26,931 nucleotides of DNA, taken from assembly GCA_033557675.1 (NCBI GenBank), contig JAWQRM010000192.1, positions 1 to 26,931 of the forward strand, written 5' to 3'. The DNA is from Coptodactyla brooksi. Lineage: Eukaryota; Arthropoda; Insecta; Coleoptera; Scarabaeidae. The position numbers and the translations under genes are program-made. Below are positions 1-8,515 of this stretch, in pieces. Numbering within the stretch: position 1 is the stretch's first letter; every line of letters starts with the position of its first letter. The notes beneath the pieces are model-generated. The model did no database searches and was not told the DNA's origin. It saw only the letters and a program-made list of their open reading frames with translations.

Positions 1-600
1 ACAAAAAAATTTTTTTTCATTCCCAAGGAGGTTACTTTTCACCCCACCTAGTACTTATCATATGCAATGTTTCGAAACAAGGAGATATCACCGCAGCAAC
101 CTTTGCTGATGATACAACAATTTTGGCAACCGGTGAAAACAATATTATAGCATGTAACAGACTCCAGGGAACATGCAACAGAATAAACAGTTGAATTGGA
201 AACTGGAAGATAAAAATGAACTAAAACAAATCAGTACATGTAAATTTTAGATACCTATGCAATAAACAAGCTTCGATTACAATAAACAATAACGTTATCC
301 GGTATCATAACTTGGCTAAATATTTGGGAATTAACCTGAATGTCCAACTAAAATGGAAAGAGCACTAAACAAAAGGAGCTTGACTTCAAATATAAAAAAT
401 ATGTTATCTCTTTGGTAGTGCATCCAAGCTGTCTGCAAATAATAAACTACATTTATACAAACAACTGTGTAAATCCTAAAGCCGGTGTGTATCAACTGCA
501 TATAACTGTGGGGTGGCGCAGCTAAAAGTAACATTGACACAATGCAAGTATGCCAAAATAAAGTTCTCAGAGTTGAAAGCCACCAGAAGCAATTTTGTTT
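1..600 (+). pseudogene. Jockey-type LINE, reverse transcriptase C-terminal half, degraded and cut by window edge
   Basis: Broken translation shows the RT core: PQGG in the 20-40 area, then TAATFADDTTILATGENN with the catalytic Asp pair at 108-113. Across frameshifts follow AKYLGINLNVQLKWKEH (about 315-365), a KLSANNKLHLYKQL stretch (about 430-470), and LWGGAAKSNIDTMQVCQNK (about 505-560). This order (FADD, KYLG, W-KEH, LYKQ, LWG-A) is that of the RT and post-RT region of Jockey-clade non-LTR retrotransposons, which encode an endonuclease/RT that copies its RNA at a nicked target. Several frameshifts and stops are visible, so no protein can be made. The endonuclease and N-terminal RT would lie before base 1 and cannot be seen. 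No 3' poly(A) is evident and similarity fades after about 600. A Jockey-type assignment is likely; the exact family is unknown. Confidence 0.8.
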
Positions 601-849
601 TGCATTTGATAATCCCTGATATTCTGCAATTTTTGATTGTATGCTACCAATTGTTTGTATTCCAATATACTGTTTACTTAAATTTTGTTTTTGCTAATTT
701 AGGAAAAATATGGAATATTCTTTTGAAAAAGAATAGTTAAAAATGTGGGTTTTGAGACTTTTGGTTTCGGAGCAAAGTTAAGCAATTGTCACCACATAAC
801 CAAAATAAGCAGCTGCTTGACGCACGTTTCTCTAGCCACGTTAGCATCA

Positions 850-1276
850 TCGTTTAATTAACCTATCTACTAGTCTATTATTACATCCGTTATTAGTAGC
901 TATGCTCCTAATGTCATCCCTCTCTTCGCTATACTTAACTGAATTAAGTGGGATTAATTAACTAAATTAAGCGAATTTAATTTAGCTATCCTTTTTTATT
1001 GAACACTCGGAGCAATCGGCAAGAATATCACTACTTATAGAGATATTTTTTATATGTATATACATCAAATTATAATCTACCATTATTTCTAAAAACACCT
1101 TAGAGTTTTGTATTAGTTTTCAATAATGAAACATTTCTCTCATGGAGAAGTATTCCATTATTCTCCATTTTATATGCAAATTTAGAAGCAGGGAATCGTG
1201 AATTTAATTGACCAATAAAATCATCAACATTAACCGTTCTAGTGTCAAGAACTTCGAGAATGTCATGGACGTACCT
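850..1276 (-). pseudogene. Penelope-like element reverse transcriptase fragment
   Basis: Reading the minus strand from 1276 down to 1100 gives a 58-residue open stretch: RYVHDILEVLDTRTVN, DDFIGQLNSRFP, SKFAYKMENN, then LLKTNTKL and a stop. This matches the Penelope-like RT pattern of a YVDD-type box followed by a short acidic helix, an LN..hP segment and an FT.E.EN strand leading to LPFLD. A second block at 936-850 reads EERDDIRSIATNNG then NRLVDRLIKR, which resembles the post-RT 'I..IA..NGY...L(I/V)D.(L/I)' segment of the same family. The catalytic Asp appears changed to His (YVHD). The ORF is interrupted by stops and an AT-rich stretch, and the GIY-YIG endonuclease is not seen. Family assignment comes from motif memory without alignment. 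Confidence 0.6.
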
Positions 1277-1504
1277 AAATTAGTGTAATTAATTGTGGAC
1301 ACTTTTAAAAATTTACCAAATTTTGCATTTATTCACTAATTTATAATTATTTATAATTTATATTCTATATTTTAGAATTAAATAATATTAAATAATCATT
1401 ATTATTTATTTTTAAGCTGCATTTTCAAATTTGCAGTAAAAAGATTAAGTAAAATCCCGGTTTTGTGGGTATGCTGTTATTATATATATATAATATTATA
1501 AAAT

Positions 1505-1690
1505 TAATATTAGATATCGTCTGTTTTGAAGAACGGTTGTATTACAGTTGTATTATGGCTTCGGTCAGCTTAATCTTGTCACTTGGATTTTTTCGTGAAA
1601 CCATAAGTTTATGGCTGGACTATTGCCTGGTCACTGAAAGGTCAATTTTTATTTATTCATTTTTACACGGAATGTCTGAAAAGTTTGAGC
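1505..1690 (-). pseudogene. Tc1-like transposase C-terminal fragment
   Basis: On the minus strand, a stop codon (plus-strand tca at 1631-1633) stands where Tc1 transposases have Trp. It is followed by PGNSPAINLWFHEKIQV, then, after a frame change, KLTEAIIQL and YNRSSKQTISN. This fits the Tc1 block W-P-x-x-S-P-D-L-N-P-I-E-N-L-W followed by a K-V helix and an 'L...I...W' helix. About five residues around the catalytic D/E end are missing (SPA-INLW instead of SPDLNPIENLW), so the copy is dead. Only about 60 codons are recognisable; no N-terminal helix-turn-helix, first Asp or terminal inverted repeats were found. The plus-strand reading of the same bases (1465-1710, 81 codons) looks like a chance ORF. 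Confidence 0.4.
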
Positions 1691-2024
1691 AATTGATTCT
1701 GGAATTCTAAACGAAAATAGAACTATTTTTGACATATAAACATTAATTATTGTCACAAAACTATTGCTTTTATATCAAAAGGAATTCAAAATAACCACCA
1801 TTAACTACTTGGTAATGGTAAAGCATGTTTACTAAATGTGTTATTTCCCTGTGAAATTTGAAATCAAATGTATATAATAACATCCCGGCTAGAAAGCTGT
1901 TTGTTCATGGCCAATAAAAATATTTAAAAAAATAGATTCTTTCCTCAAATTTATGTCTCACATTTCCCGATATTTAGGGAGTCATGCTATTACGGCGAAC
2001 ATAAATATTTTTCGACCTTAGCTC
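1691..2024. other. AT-rich spacer, nothing recognised
   Basis: No coding similarity, repeat structure or RNA gene seen. Short A/T runs only. Confidence 0.5.
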
Positions 2025-2400
2025 GTGTACGGTATTCGGCTCACCGATGTGATATCCGAAGAATGCATAGGTCACTTGATAACTCCACGATGTCCCCGCA
2101 ATAGCCCAGAAAACTCTGTACGAAGCTGGATATGAATCTTCATCGCCTTCTGTAACTACAATTCCAGTTGTTTGCCTCAAAAATTGCGTCAAAAATGTTT
2201 GAGGCAATTGAAAATTGCCTCAAACATTTTTTCCACAATCTCCACCATTGCACTAACAATTGTTAGTCATGAGCTTCTTCCAGCCAGTAGAACCAAAACC
2301 AGTTCTTGATTTCTTCGAGAAAACTGTAACCTGCGTTCTGGATCATCTTCGGCAAATTCTTGGTGAATTTGGAGTTTAGATGGACGAATCTTATGTTTTC
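2025..2400 (-). pseudogene. IS630/Tc1-mariner-type transposase, degraded (copy A)
   Basis: Minus-strand reading from 2395 gives HKIRPSKLQIHQEFAEDD then PERRLQF, the linker before the catalytic core in the insect IS630-like transposases whose third motif is SPDLTPLDFFLWG. Further along, in another frame, RGHRGVIK, a stop (plus-strand tca 2072-2074, single-base change from Trp), then PMHSSDITSV. This fits R-G-P-I-E-W-P-x-R-S-P-D-L-T with the third catalytic Asp at 2054-2056. The first two catalytic Asp regions are missing or unreadable, and a perfect hairpin (2191-2231) sits where they should be. The 77-codon minus ORF at 1974-2207 runs through this area but is in a different frame from the matched block. 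Confidence 0.5.
2191..2231. repeat. Perfect 19-bp hairpin
   Basis: Left arm 2191-2209 (aaaaatgtttgaggcaatt), 3-nt loop gaa, right arm 2213-2231, no mismatch. It interrupts the transposase remnant copy A. A third, imperfect copy of the arm (ttgcctcaaaaattg) lies just upstream at about 2172-2186. Confidence 0.95.
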
Positions 2401-2509
2401 TTTAAAGAATTTCGTGGGTTACTAATTTACCAACACCTATTTAATGTAATGGTTGTTCGAATAGGTGGTTTTGGTTGAACAACCTTTGTTTCTAATACAA
2501 TTGTCACCG

Positions 2510-2830
2510 CTACAACAAAATCGCGGTGCATAATTTGTGGGTTGGATAGAAACGAAAACAACCTTCAAGCGATCCAGCCAAGTCAAAGAATGTCAATTTC
2601 CTTAGTAATAAGGCGTTAGCAATTCTGTCGAACGTGTTTGAAAAATTTTTGTATGTCACGTCGTACTCTGCTCCATATTGGAGGTTCTGGTGATTTGCAA
2701 GAATGTAATTGCAAGCCTGGACATAGTGGAGCATCTAGCTAAAGGTCATGTTGGAGCATTACAAAGCTGGAGCATGAAGCTGGTCTTATTTCTCGCATCA
2801 CTTTCATTAAACTGGATAAATCCTGAAAGT
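2510..2830 (-). pseudogene. Non-LTR retrotransposon RT fragment (FSKAFD region)
   Basis: Minus-strand ORF 2734-2510 (74 codons) contains YDVTYKNFSNTFDRI then ALLLRKL and AGSLEGCFRFYP. The usual pattern in RTs of LINE type is VDVIYTDFSKAFDRVNH..LL.KL...G..GS...W..SYL, so this is RT motif A with the first catalytic Asp kept (plus-strand complement at 2627-2629). Upstream on the same strand, in other frames, KVMREIRPASCSSFV then QHD resembles the '(I/V)Y..IRP.L...I...QHGF' lead-in, extending the remnant to about 2830. The YADD box and the rest are missing because another sequence (copy A transposase) takes over below 2500. It differs from the Jockey copies elsewhere in the window and looks like a separate LINE family. 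Confidence 0.6.
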
Positions 2831-2832
2831 CA

Positions 2833-2868
2833 AATAATTACAGTCCAAATAATAATTACAGTCCAAAT
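2833..2868. repeat. Perfect 18-bp tandem duplication
   Basis: Unit aataattacagtccaaat occurs twice without mismatch (2833-2850, 2851-2868). Confidence 0.95.
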
Positions 2869-3119
2869 TGCTGATGCCAACTTACAAGGCACCACCAATT
2901 TGGACCACGCTGTACCATATATACAATCTCGTTTTCTTCATTAAATCTGGTATTTTATTTTCATTCGACATTTAAACTACATAACTGTGTACTTAGCTGC
3001 TTTAGCCATTCCGACTGTGTAAAAACATTTAACAAAATTGCGGCGCTTACAAACTTCAAAGCATAAATATGTCGCCAAAAATTAGATTCACACGATCAAT
3101 CGACATGCAGCTTTCGAGA

Positions 3120-3240
3120 GCACATCGAACGTCAAAGAGAATAGAGTATGTCAGTTTGCTGACGACATTCTGGTCAAATACACTGCCCATGCGTCCAGAA
3201 TGACAAACAGGAATTCGTGTACTACGGAGAGAATAGACTA
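3120..3240 (+). pseudogene. Possible LINE RT fragment with FADD box
   Basis: The plus-strand frame reads VCQFADDILVKYTAHASRM, with ADD at 3158-3166. Q-F/Y-A-D-D-I/L-hydrophobic is the catalytic box C of LINE reverse transcriptases. The flanks read NVKENR before and TTERI after, which do not identify a clade. The minus-strand ORF at 3056-3244 (62 codons) is the shadow of this stretch. It could be part of the same LINE family as the minus-strand fragment at 2510-2830, inverted, but no overlap allows a test. A chance match is possible because only about 20 residues are convincing. Confidence 0.4.
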
Positions 3241-3299
3241 GCACTCAGAATGTGTAACATTTATTATTGATTTTATACACGATCAGACGTTATTCAAAT

Positions 3300-3484
3300 G
3301 GTGCAATCGAGATTGAGCGAGCGTTCAGTTATTTTATGGAAATTGTGATGTATTAAAGCGGTGGAGATTCCTGCGCGATTCTGACAGATCGATTATATCC
3401 TATGGGACGAGCAAATTTTAAATGAATACCAATACACGTTATATTTTAATCAAATCTGGAGTATAACAATTGCAGGAGGATTCA
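3300..3484 (+). pseudogene. IS630-like transposase (copy B), first catalytic Asp part
   Basis: Frame at 3397 reads ILWDEQILNEYQYTLYFNQIW, close to the first catalytic motif I-L-W-(T/S)-D-E-A of IS630-like transposases, with D-E at 3406-3411. Upstream KAVEIPARF may be the weak remains of the R-x-E-F-C helix. The rest of the gene resumes at 3912 after a mariner remnant, in the same orientation and in the right order (first Asp, then second Asp region, then third Asp region). The mariner therefore seems to have landed inside this transposon, with loss of about 70 codons. The assignment rests on a short motif plus its position. Confidence 0.35.
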
Positions 3485-3884
3485 GTAGATATAACGAACA
3501 TTAAAACATCTATAATTAAATTAAATGTGGCAACTTATGCTTGAGAACAATACCAAGAGTCTTGGCTGGGATGTTTTAGCCCATCCTCCTTATTCACCGG
3601 ACATACCTCCCTTCCATTATCACCTCATCTGGTCGCTGCAAACTGCTTTAAACTGGCAAAACCTTCGCTGTTGAGAAGATTGTCATAAGTCACTGGGATC
3701 GCTCTTTTAACTGACAAACCTTGTACTTTTTGCGAACGTGCCGTAATGTAGTTGGTGGAAAGATGACATAAAGTCATAGGAAACGATGGTCAATACATCA
3801 TTGATTAAAGCTAATGTTGTGTGCTAAATAAATTGCGTTTATATTCCATTTCGAAAAACCGGACGAACATATTTGTCAAGCCAA
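3485..3884 (+). mobile_element. Mariner element, 5'-truncated, with 3' inverted terminal repeat
   Basis: Frame at 3561 reads LGWDVLAHPPYSPDIPP then HYHLIWSLQTAL. This is the mariner transposase block GW.VL.HPPYSPDLAPSDYHLFRSLQ, with the third Asp of the DD34D triad at 3600-3602. Broken frames follow as DRSFN, LYFLRTCRNVVG and NDGQYI-like ends, as in the mariner C-terminus. The 3' inverted terminal repeat is at about 3853-3884 (ccggacgaacatatttgtca then agccaa), followed by ta at 3885-3886, the mariner target dinucleotide. The N-terminal HTH, first two Asp and the 5' repeat are absent. Stops and frameshifts make it inactive. It differs in terminal repeat from the other mariner at 14451. Confidence 0.7.
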
Positions 3885-3911
3885 TATCTAGGAGGTACAT
3901 CATGACCATTA

Positions 3912-4230
3912 TTTTCTGGCTGGAGGCGCGAGCAATGGAGTGTTAGTAATATCATACGTTATGATATAAGATTTGAATAGCGCAATTTATTTAAATAAGT
4001 GGATGTCTGCAGATAGGACCGAGTAGGGCCATTGAATTATCTCCTCATCCTCAGACCATTTTCTTTTTGGCCGTATAAAAGCAATAGTTTATTCAGTGAC
4101 GACTACGAATTAGCACAGTTGCAAAATAATATGAACTATCGTTTCATGAAACATCCCTGAAATATCGTTTTACTGTTTTCTGTTGTATTGACTTGAACGG
4201 AAACCACTCCTTACATCAACTTTTCTCTTA
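3912..4230 (+). pseudogene. IS630-like transposase (copy B), second and third catalytic Asp part
   Basis: Pieces in shifting frames, in family order: LAGGASNGVLVISYVM (remains of Q-Q-D-G-A-P-x-H; the Asp is Gly here), YLNKWMSADRT (LN..(Y/F)PN.W(I/M)G), GPSRAIEL then SPHP, HFLFGRIKAIVYSVTTTN (D-F-(F/Y)-L-W-G-R-I-K-x-x-V-Y), ELAQLQNNMN, and finally RFTVFCCIDLNGNH, which resembles the C-terminal R...C....GGHFEHL. The third catalytic Asp lies around 4050-4060 but the frame breaks there. At least four frameshifts are needed, so it is long dead. It continues copy B at 3300-3484 across the mariner. Confidence 0.55.
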
Positions 4231-5386
4231 GCCCCAAAAATATACAAACGAAATTTGCAGACGCCTGTATACAGCATATTAAATCTTACATGATAAAATC
4301 ATTCGTATACTAAACTTTTAAATGTAAAGGATATCGCCAAAAACCTATTGACTAAAAATGAAAATGTCATAAAACTGTACAAAAAGTTAATTCATCAGTT
4401 AGCGAGAAAGAAATGTTTTTTTTTCTAGTTCAACGTAGTTGGCTCTAGCAAATGGTGGTATTTTAAATTTCCGGCTCCGAGCAAAAATGGGTTGATCAGA
4501 CAAGATGTCGATTTTTTAAGGTGACATAGATCTTTGAGCTATAGATTCTGGATTAAACATGAATATAATAAGGAAGCTTTTTCCTCCCTATCTTTCCTGA
4601 AAGTTTGATTCCATATTTATTAATATGTATTATAATATATCATATGTCTCAACCCTTTTCTCTTTTTTCGTAAAAAATGCTCATTCTGCAGTAGCGATGA
4701 TGACTATACATTGTGCACGCAAATTACGAGTATACTATACAACACGGTTTGCTCTTGATTCCATAATATCGTGAAAACGTTTAAGTCAATAACATAAGAT
4801 CTAACTACAGTTGGGTATTTTTGTTTCCCCTTCCTTATCTCATTTTTATTTTTTACTTATTCGTAGTATCATCTCCTAGAAACTCTCTCACATTTCTACT
4901 TATTGATATCTTAATAATAGTAATACTCGTAATATAAATTTCATAAGATCCGATATCACAAGATGGCACAGCTGCAATTGTCTAACGTATAACATTTCTA
5001 CAGTGAATTCTGTCATGTTTGTTCGATGTCAAAGTACATCGAACCCACAATGTGTAAGACGAAGCAAGGAAGAAAACATATGAACATTCTTAAATATTTT
5101 ACTGATTTTACTACTGAAAATATTCCATTATCGAAAATAAGCAATCCTATTTTACAAGGTTTTATAAAAAGAATGCAAGCCATACTAAATAAATATTAAT
5201 TATACAAATAGCTATGTTTGTACACTCAACATATCTCTTGTTTAACTTCCAAAGTTGCCTGTTACAGATAAAGAAGGAACATTTATAAGACAAAACTGGC
5301 ATGGATGAGGTATTTTGGTGTAGTATTAAGTAGGTAACAATTGTTTAACCTTGTTACGAAACCAAAGATCACAACTTTAAATAGAT
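4231..5386. other. AT-rich spacer with one short hairpin
   Basis: No coding similarity recognised on either strand. A perfect 9-bp inverted repeat with a 6-nt loop (gttcgatgt at 5021-5029 and its complement at 5036-5044) is the only clear structure. Confidence 0.5.
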
Positions 5387-5673
5387 GTTACGGCTAAAGC
5401 GAGAATTAAAGATAAACCTCGGTTTAACGTTAAAGTGGGGATTACCAAGGCTTTGCGGTTAAAGCCCGAAGAGTTGCTAATACTCTCACATTTAACCGAC
5501 TAAAACTGGGTTGGGTTGGGTTGAGTAGAGTTAGAAGGAAGTTACAGGGTTGCTAAGACCCAGTTTTAGCTAGTTAAAAGAAGAAGCGTTCGAGCTTTAG
5601 CCGCAAAGCCTTGGCAATCCCCACTTTAACCGGTTAAACCTAGGTTTACTTTAATTCTTGCTATAGCCGTAAC
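5387..5673. mobile_element. Foldback MITE, 287 bp, with 4-bp target duplication
   Basis: The outer arms are about 85 bp: 5387-5473 begins gttacggctaaagcgagaat and the other arm ends in the near-exact complement at 5673 (attcttgctatagccgtaac). An inner inverted repeat continues the palindrome (gactaaaactgggtt near 5497-5511, acccagttttagctagtt near 5558-5577), so nearly the whole element can fold into one hairpin around a G/T-rich centre with a repeated gggtt unit. The flanks are agat at 5383-5386 and agat at 5674-5677, a perfect 4-bp direct repeat that fixes the ends. There is no coding capacity. A 4-bp duplication is known for Chapaev- and Sola-type DNA transposons among others; which autonomous element mobilised it cannot be told from this copy. 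Confidence 0.85.
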
Positions 5674-5677
5674 AGAT

Positions 5678-6245
5678 ACATCATGCGGGACTAAAAACAG
5701 AAGTTTCGAACAATTACATATGGAAGTAGATAGTGACCTGTTGCAAATGGTGTTATTGAAGTGTTAAATTCACTATGAATATATTATTAAATAAAATACG
5801 ACATATTGCAGGGAGGTCAATACTGAAACAATATTCTCAATAATTAATGACAGCTTATAAAAAATAATAAATGAGATGCAAGAAAAATATAGTACAGTAC
5901 CTTTAAGCTCTATATATGTTGAAAGTTATTAGAAAAACAATAAGCCATTTAGAAATAGTAGTTTTTTTGCTCTACAAAAGTAAATATTTTTTTACCTGTG
6001 AAATTTATGGCAGATATGTGCTGGAAACAGCAAACAAGGTGCTGTAGCAAGGAAACCGGAAGAGGTCCTTGATTAGGGCAAAAAATGGACAGTGTTGACC
6101 GAATCGATAAAAAAAAGAAAAAGGATGAAGTACTACACGAAAACATACTAAACATATTATTGATGAATATGCAATTCAACAAACATAATCTTTAAAAGCA
6201 GGTCCACCTATTACGAATTCAATTGTAAAATGTAAACACCTTCTA
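5678..6245. other. Spacer without recognised gene
   Basis: Low-complexity A/T-rich DNA. An ATG at 6085 opens a 36-codon frame with a lysine run, but nothing supports it as a gene. Confidence 0.5.
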
Positions 6246-6276
6246 TAAATTGACTTCCGAACAGGAGGTCAATTTA
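6246..6276. repeat. Hairpin, 13-bp arms, one mismatch
   Basis: taaattgacttcc (6246-6258), 5-nt loop, ggaggtcaattta (6264-6276). A shorter perfect hairpin, ggtgttc-tgt-gaacacc, lies near 6339-6355. Confidence 0.9.
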
Positions 6277-6451
6277 TTGATCTCTATAAGGTATGAACAT
6301 TGTAAACCAGTACATAGATATTATATATATGAGTTCGCTGGTGTTCTGTGAACACCATATATGAAATATGTAAGTATATTTGGTTTACTTCTTATTGAAA
6401 CAAGAACTGTTAAAGAAAAACAGGAGGATAATTTTTTAAAGGGTTACCCAA

Positions 6452-6521
6452 TCTGCTAGCTCAAGAACAGAGCCTCTGTCATGAAACAGAAGGTCGTAGG
6501 TTCGAATCCTGCTCGGAGATC
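6452..6521 (+). other. tRNA-like sequence, probably a tRNA pseudogene or head of a tRNA-derived SINE
   Basis: A canonical pol III B box, ggttcgaatcc, lies at 6499-6509 inside a 5-bp T stem (gtagg/cctgc). A D-arm-like gctc...gagc with partial A box (tagctcaaga) lies at 6457-6474, and an anticodon-arm-like stem tctgt/acaga follows. The acceptor ends tctgcta and tcggaga pair at 5 of 7 positions. Spacing fits a tRNA of about 70 nt. Defects: the D loop lacks the GG pair, the anticodon loop is 6 nt instead of 7, and the acceptor has mismatches, so no anticodon is assigned. A tttt run follows within about 20 nt. A SINE head is equally possible; no obvious SINE body or second copy was seen in the window. 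Confidence 0.45.
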
Positions 6522-7430
6522 AATTTATTTTCTTGTTTCAATAAAAAGCGGAAAATTACTCATGAAAGAATCGCTTATCCATTTTCAATTTACATGTTCT
6601 TTCATTTATAGATTGGAAATATGTAAAGCTTGGTTATCTTTTATTGTCGACTATGAATGTTTTACCTAAACAGTAGTTTTGTGCCTGCCAGTTTACTGTA
6701 TAATACAGTATATATTGTTGTATCCTTTATGCCATCGCCTAGCCATCTGATTTTTGTATTACTGTAATTGTTAAATTATATTTTTGCACTTCACAGAGTA
6801 GAGTCATTTGTGATCCCGGTTTGTCCAATGTTCTTGTAACTCAAATTCCATTTACTTAATCGATTCCATCAGTGTTTAGTGACTTTTAAGATAATATTGA
6901 AGCCGGGTACTATTTTACCAGCCAATCACATAACGTTTTTCTTCGTAGAAATAAACGAATAAGCTAAATTATTGAAAAGTATGCGCTTTGGATATAGGAA
7001 CACCTAATATGGCTCAATAGATAAAGTTTGCTCTTTCTACATATATTATCTGATATAGGGCGTTCCGTTTGAAAACAAACATACTTCCTGACGCATGGCA
7101 TTCTCCTTTATTAACAACAAAGATGTTAGCCATTTAACATGTACATGGTGGCCAAATAAGTGTGCAAGGTACTGTATCTCGGAAACTACTATATTGTAGA
7201 AATTTGCGGTAAAAAATTTACAACTCAGGTGGCCAAAAGAAAATGTAGGAAATTATTTTCAGGTTACTAAAATGGCCACTAGAGGACGTAACCTGCGTTT
7301 TGAATTTAAAAATGTGGTCTTTCTCAAACTTTCGCCCTATTAAGATAGCAAAAATATATGCTTCTTAAAACTGAGATAAATTCGAGTCTGCTTTGTTAAA
7401 CACTTTTTGCCCTATCTCTAAAAATAAAGT
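6522..7430. other. Spacer, possibly the outer part of the element carrying the long inverted repeat
   Basis: No gene recognised. The stretch tggccactagagg near 7273-7285 matches the complement of ccctctagtggcc near 8322-8334 in the long inverted repeat, so at least part of this stretch may belong to the same element. Confidence 0.4.
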
Positions 7431-8466
7431 GGTGAAGGTGTTCAAATATTTGTATAAATAAACATCTGGAACTTAAAAACGACTGAAAGCATTCCAACAA
7501 ACTTAGCATCCTTGAAAGAAGCTTTTCTTGCGCAACAAAAGCTACCTTATTTGTGGTGATTGTAATTTAGTATGTCGCTACGAGCGGGCATTTAGCGATA
7601 TCACTACTGAAATTACAAAATTTCTTAAAACAATTAAATCTATTGGTATTGTTTTTTCCATGAAAAAATAGCAAAATAATGCCCAAACAAGCTAATGAAA
7701 ACCGCACCGCGATATCTTATTCCTAACCTAAAATTTCGGTGAAAGAAGATTTAAGGACAGAATTCAATGGCTTTTGCTAGGTTGCCTCTGGTTATGCAAC
7801 CAAAGTAACATAAACAAAAGTGTGCTGCCTACTTACAATTCATGCTTAGGCGCATATTAACTATATAGATACGAGTGGGTACATAATAAGTAGCAGGCCA
7901 TGGAAGAATATTGCAAAATATTATTGGAAAACTTGAAAAATGCCTTTTACAAATGATTGAAACTGTTGACGTGATTGCTGTTAATAAACAGCAATCACGT
8001 CAACTAGTCTTTAAAATGCGGCTAGTAGTTACCTTTATAGTTAATATACGCCTAAGCATGAATTGTAGGTAAGCAACACACTTCTGTCTATGTTGCTTTG
8101 GTTGCATAACCTATAGGCAACCTAGCAAAATCCATTGAAATCTCTTTGTAAATTTTCTTTTACCGATATTTTAGCTTAGGAATAAGATATCGAGGCGTGG
8201 TTTTCACTAGCTTGTTTGGGCATCATTTTGCTATTTTTTCATGGAAAAAGTAATACTGGTAGATTTATTTTTTTTAAGAAATTTTGATAGTTCAGTTGTA
8301 ATATCGATAAATGCCCTCTAGTGGCCGTATGCCAAATTACAATTACCACAGATAAGGTAACTTTTGTTACCCAAGAAAAGCTCCTTTCAACGACGCTAAG
8401 TTTGTTGAAATGCTTTCAAACGTTTTGAAGTTACAGATGTTTATTTATAAAACCATTTGAACACCA
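7431..8466. repeat. Long imperfect inverted repeat (foldback), about 1 kb, with perfect 18-bp centre
   Basis: Left arm about 7431-7982, right arm about 7987-8466. The centre is perfect: gttgacgtgattgctgtt (7965-7982), loop aata, then its exact complement (7987-8004). Matching blocks going outwards include the complement pair around acaattcatgcttaggcg (7835-7852 and about 8050-8070), tgcaaccaaag with its partner ctttggttgca, the gatatcttattcctaa block, the catgaaaaaatagcaaaat block, aacaaacttagc and taaataaacatct. By eye the arms match at roughly 80 percent over a 130-base sample around 7500-7630. The left arm has about 90 extra bases near the centre. Weak pairing may extend to about 7350 and 8565. 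No ORF is recognisable. It could be a foldback transposon, two copies of a nonautonomous element inserted tail to tail, or a hairpin-RNA locus. Confidence 0.85.
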
Positions 8467-8473
8467 TTAAATT

Positions 8474-8515
8474 GTTAAATTACTACACTTTTAATCAAAA
8501 GTGTAGTAATTTAAC
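8474..8515. repeat. Perfect 19-bp hairpin next to the long inverted repeat
   Basis: gttaaattactacactttt (8474-8492), loop aatc, exact complement 8497-8515. No equally clear counterpart flanks the left arm, so it is probably a separate event. Confidence 0.95.

Noticed and set aside
1974..2207. 77-codon minus-strand frame as a real small protein
   Set aside because: The transposase motif is in a neighbouring frame, and this frame ends inside a perfect hairpin.
6085..6195. 36-codon frame beginning MDSVDRIDKKKKK
   Set aside because: Too short, lysine run from an A-rich tract, no supporting evidence.
6452..6521. Functional tRNA gene
   Set aside because: Six-base anticodon loop, D loop without GG and acceptor mismatches; called tRNA-like only.
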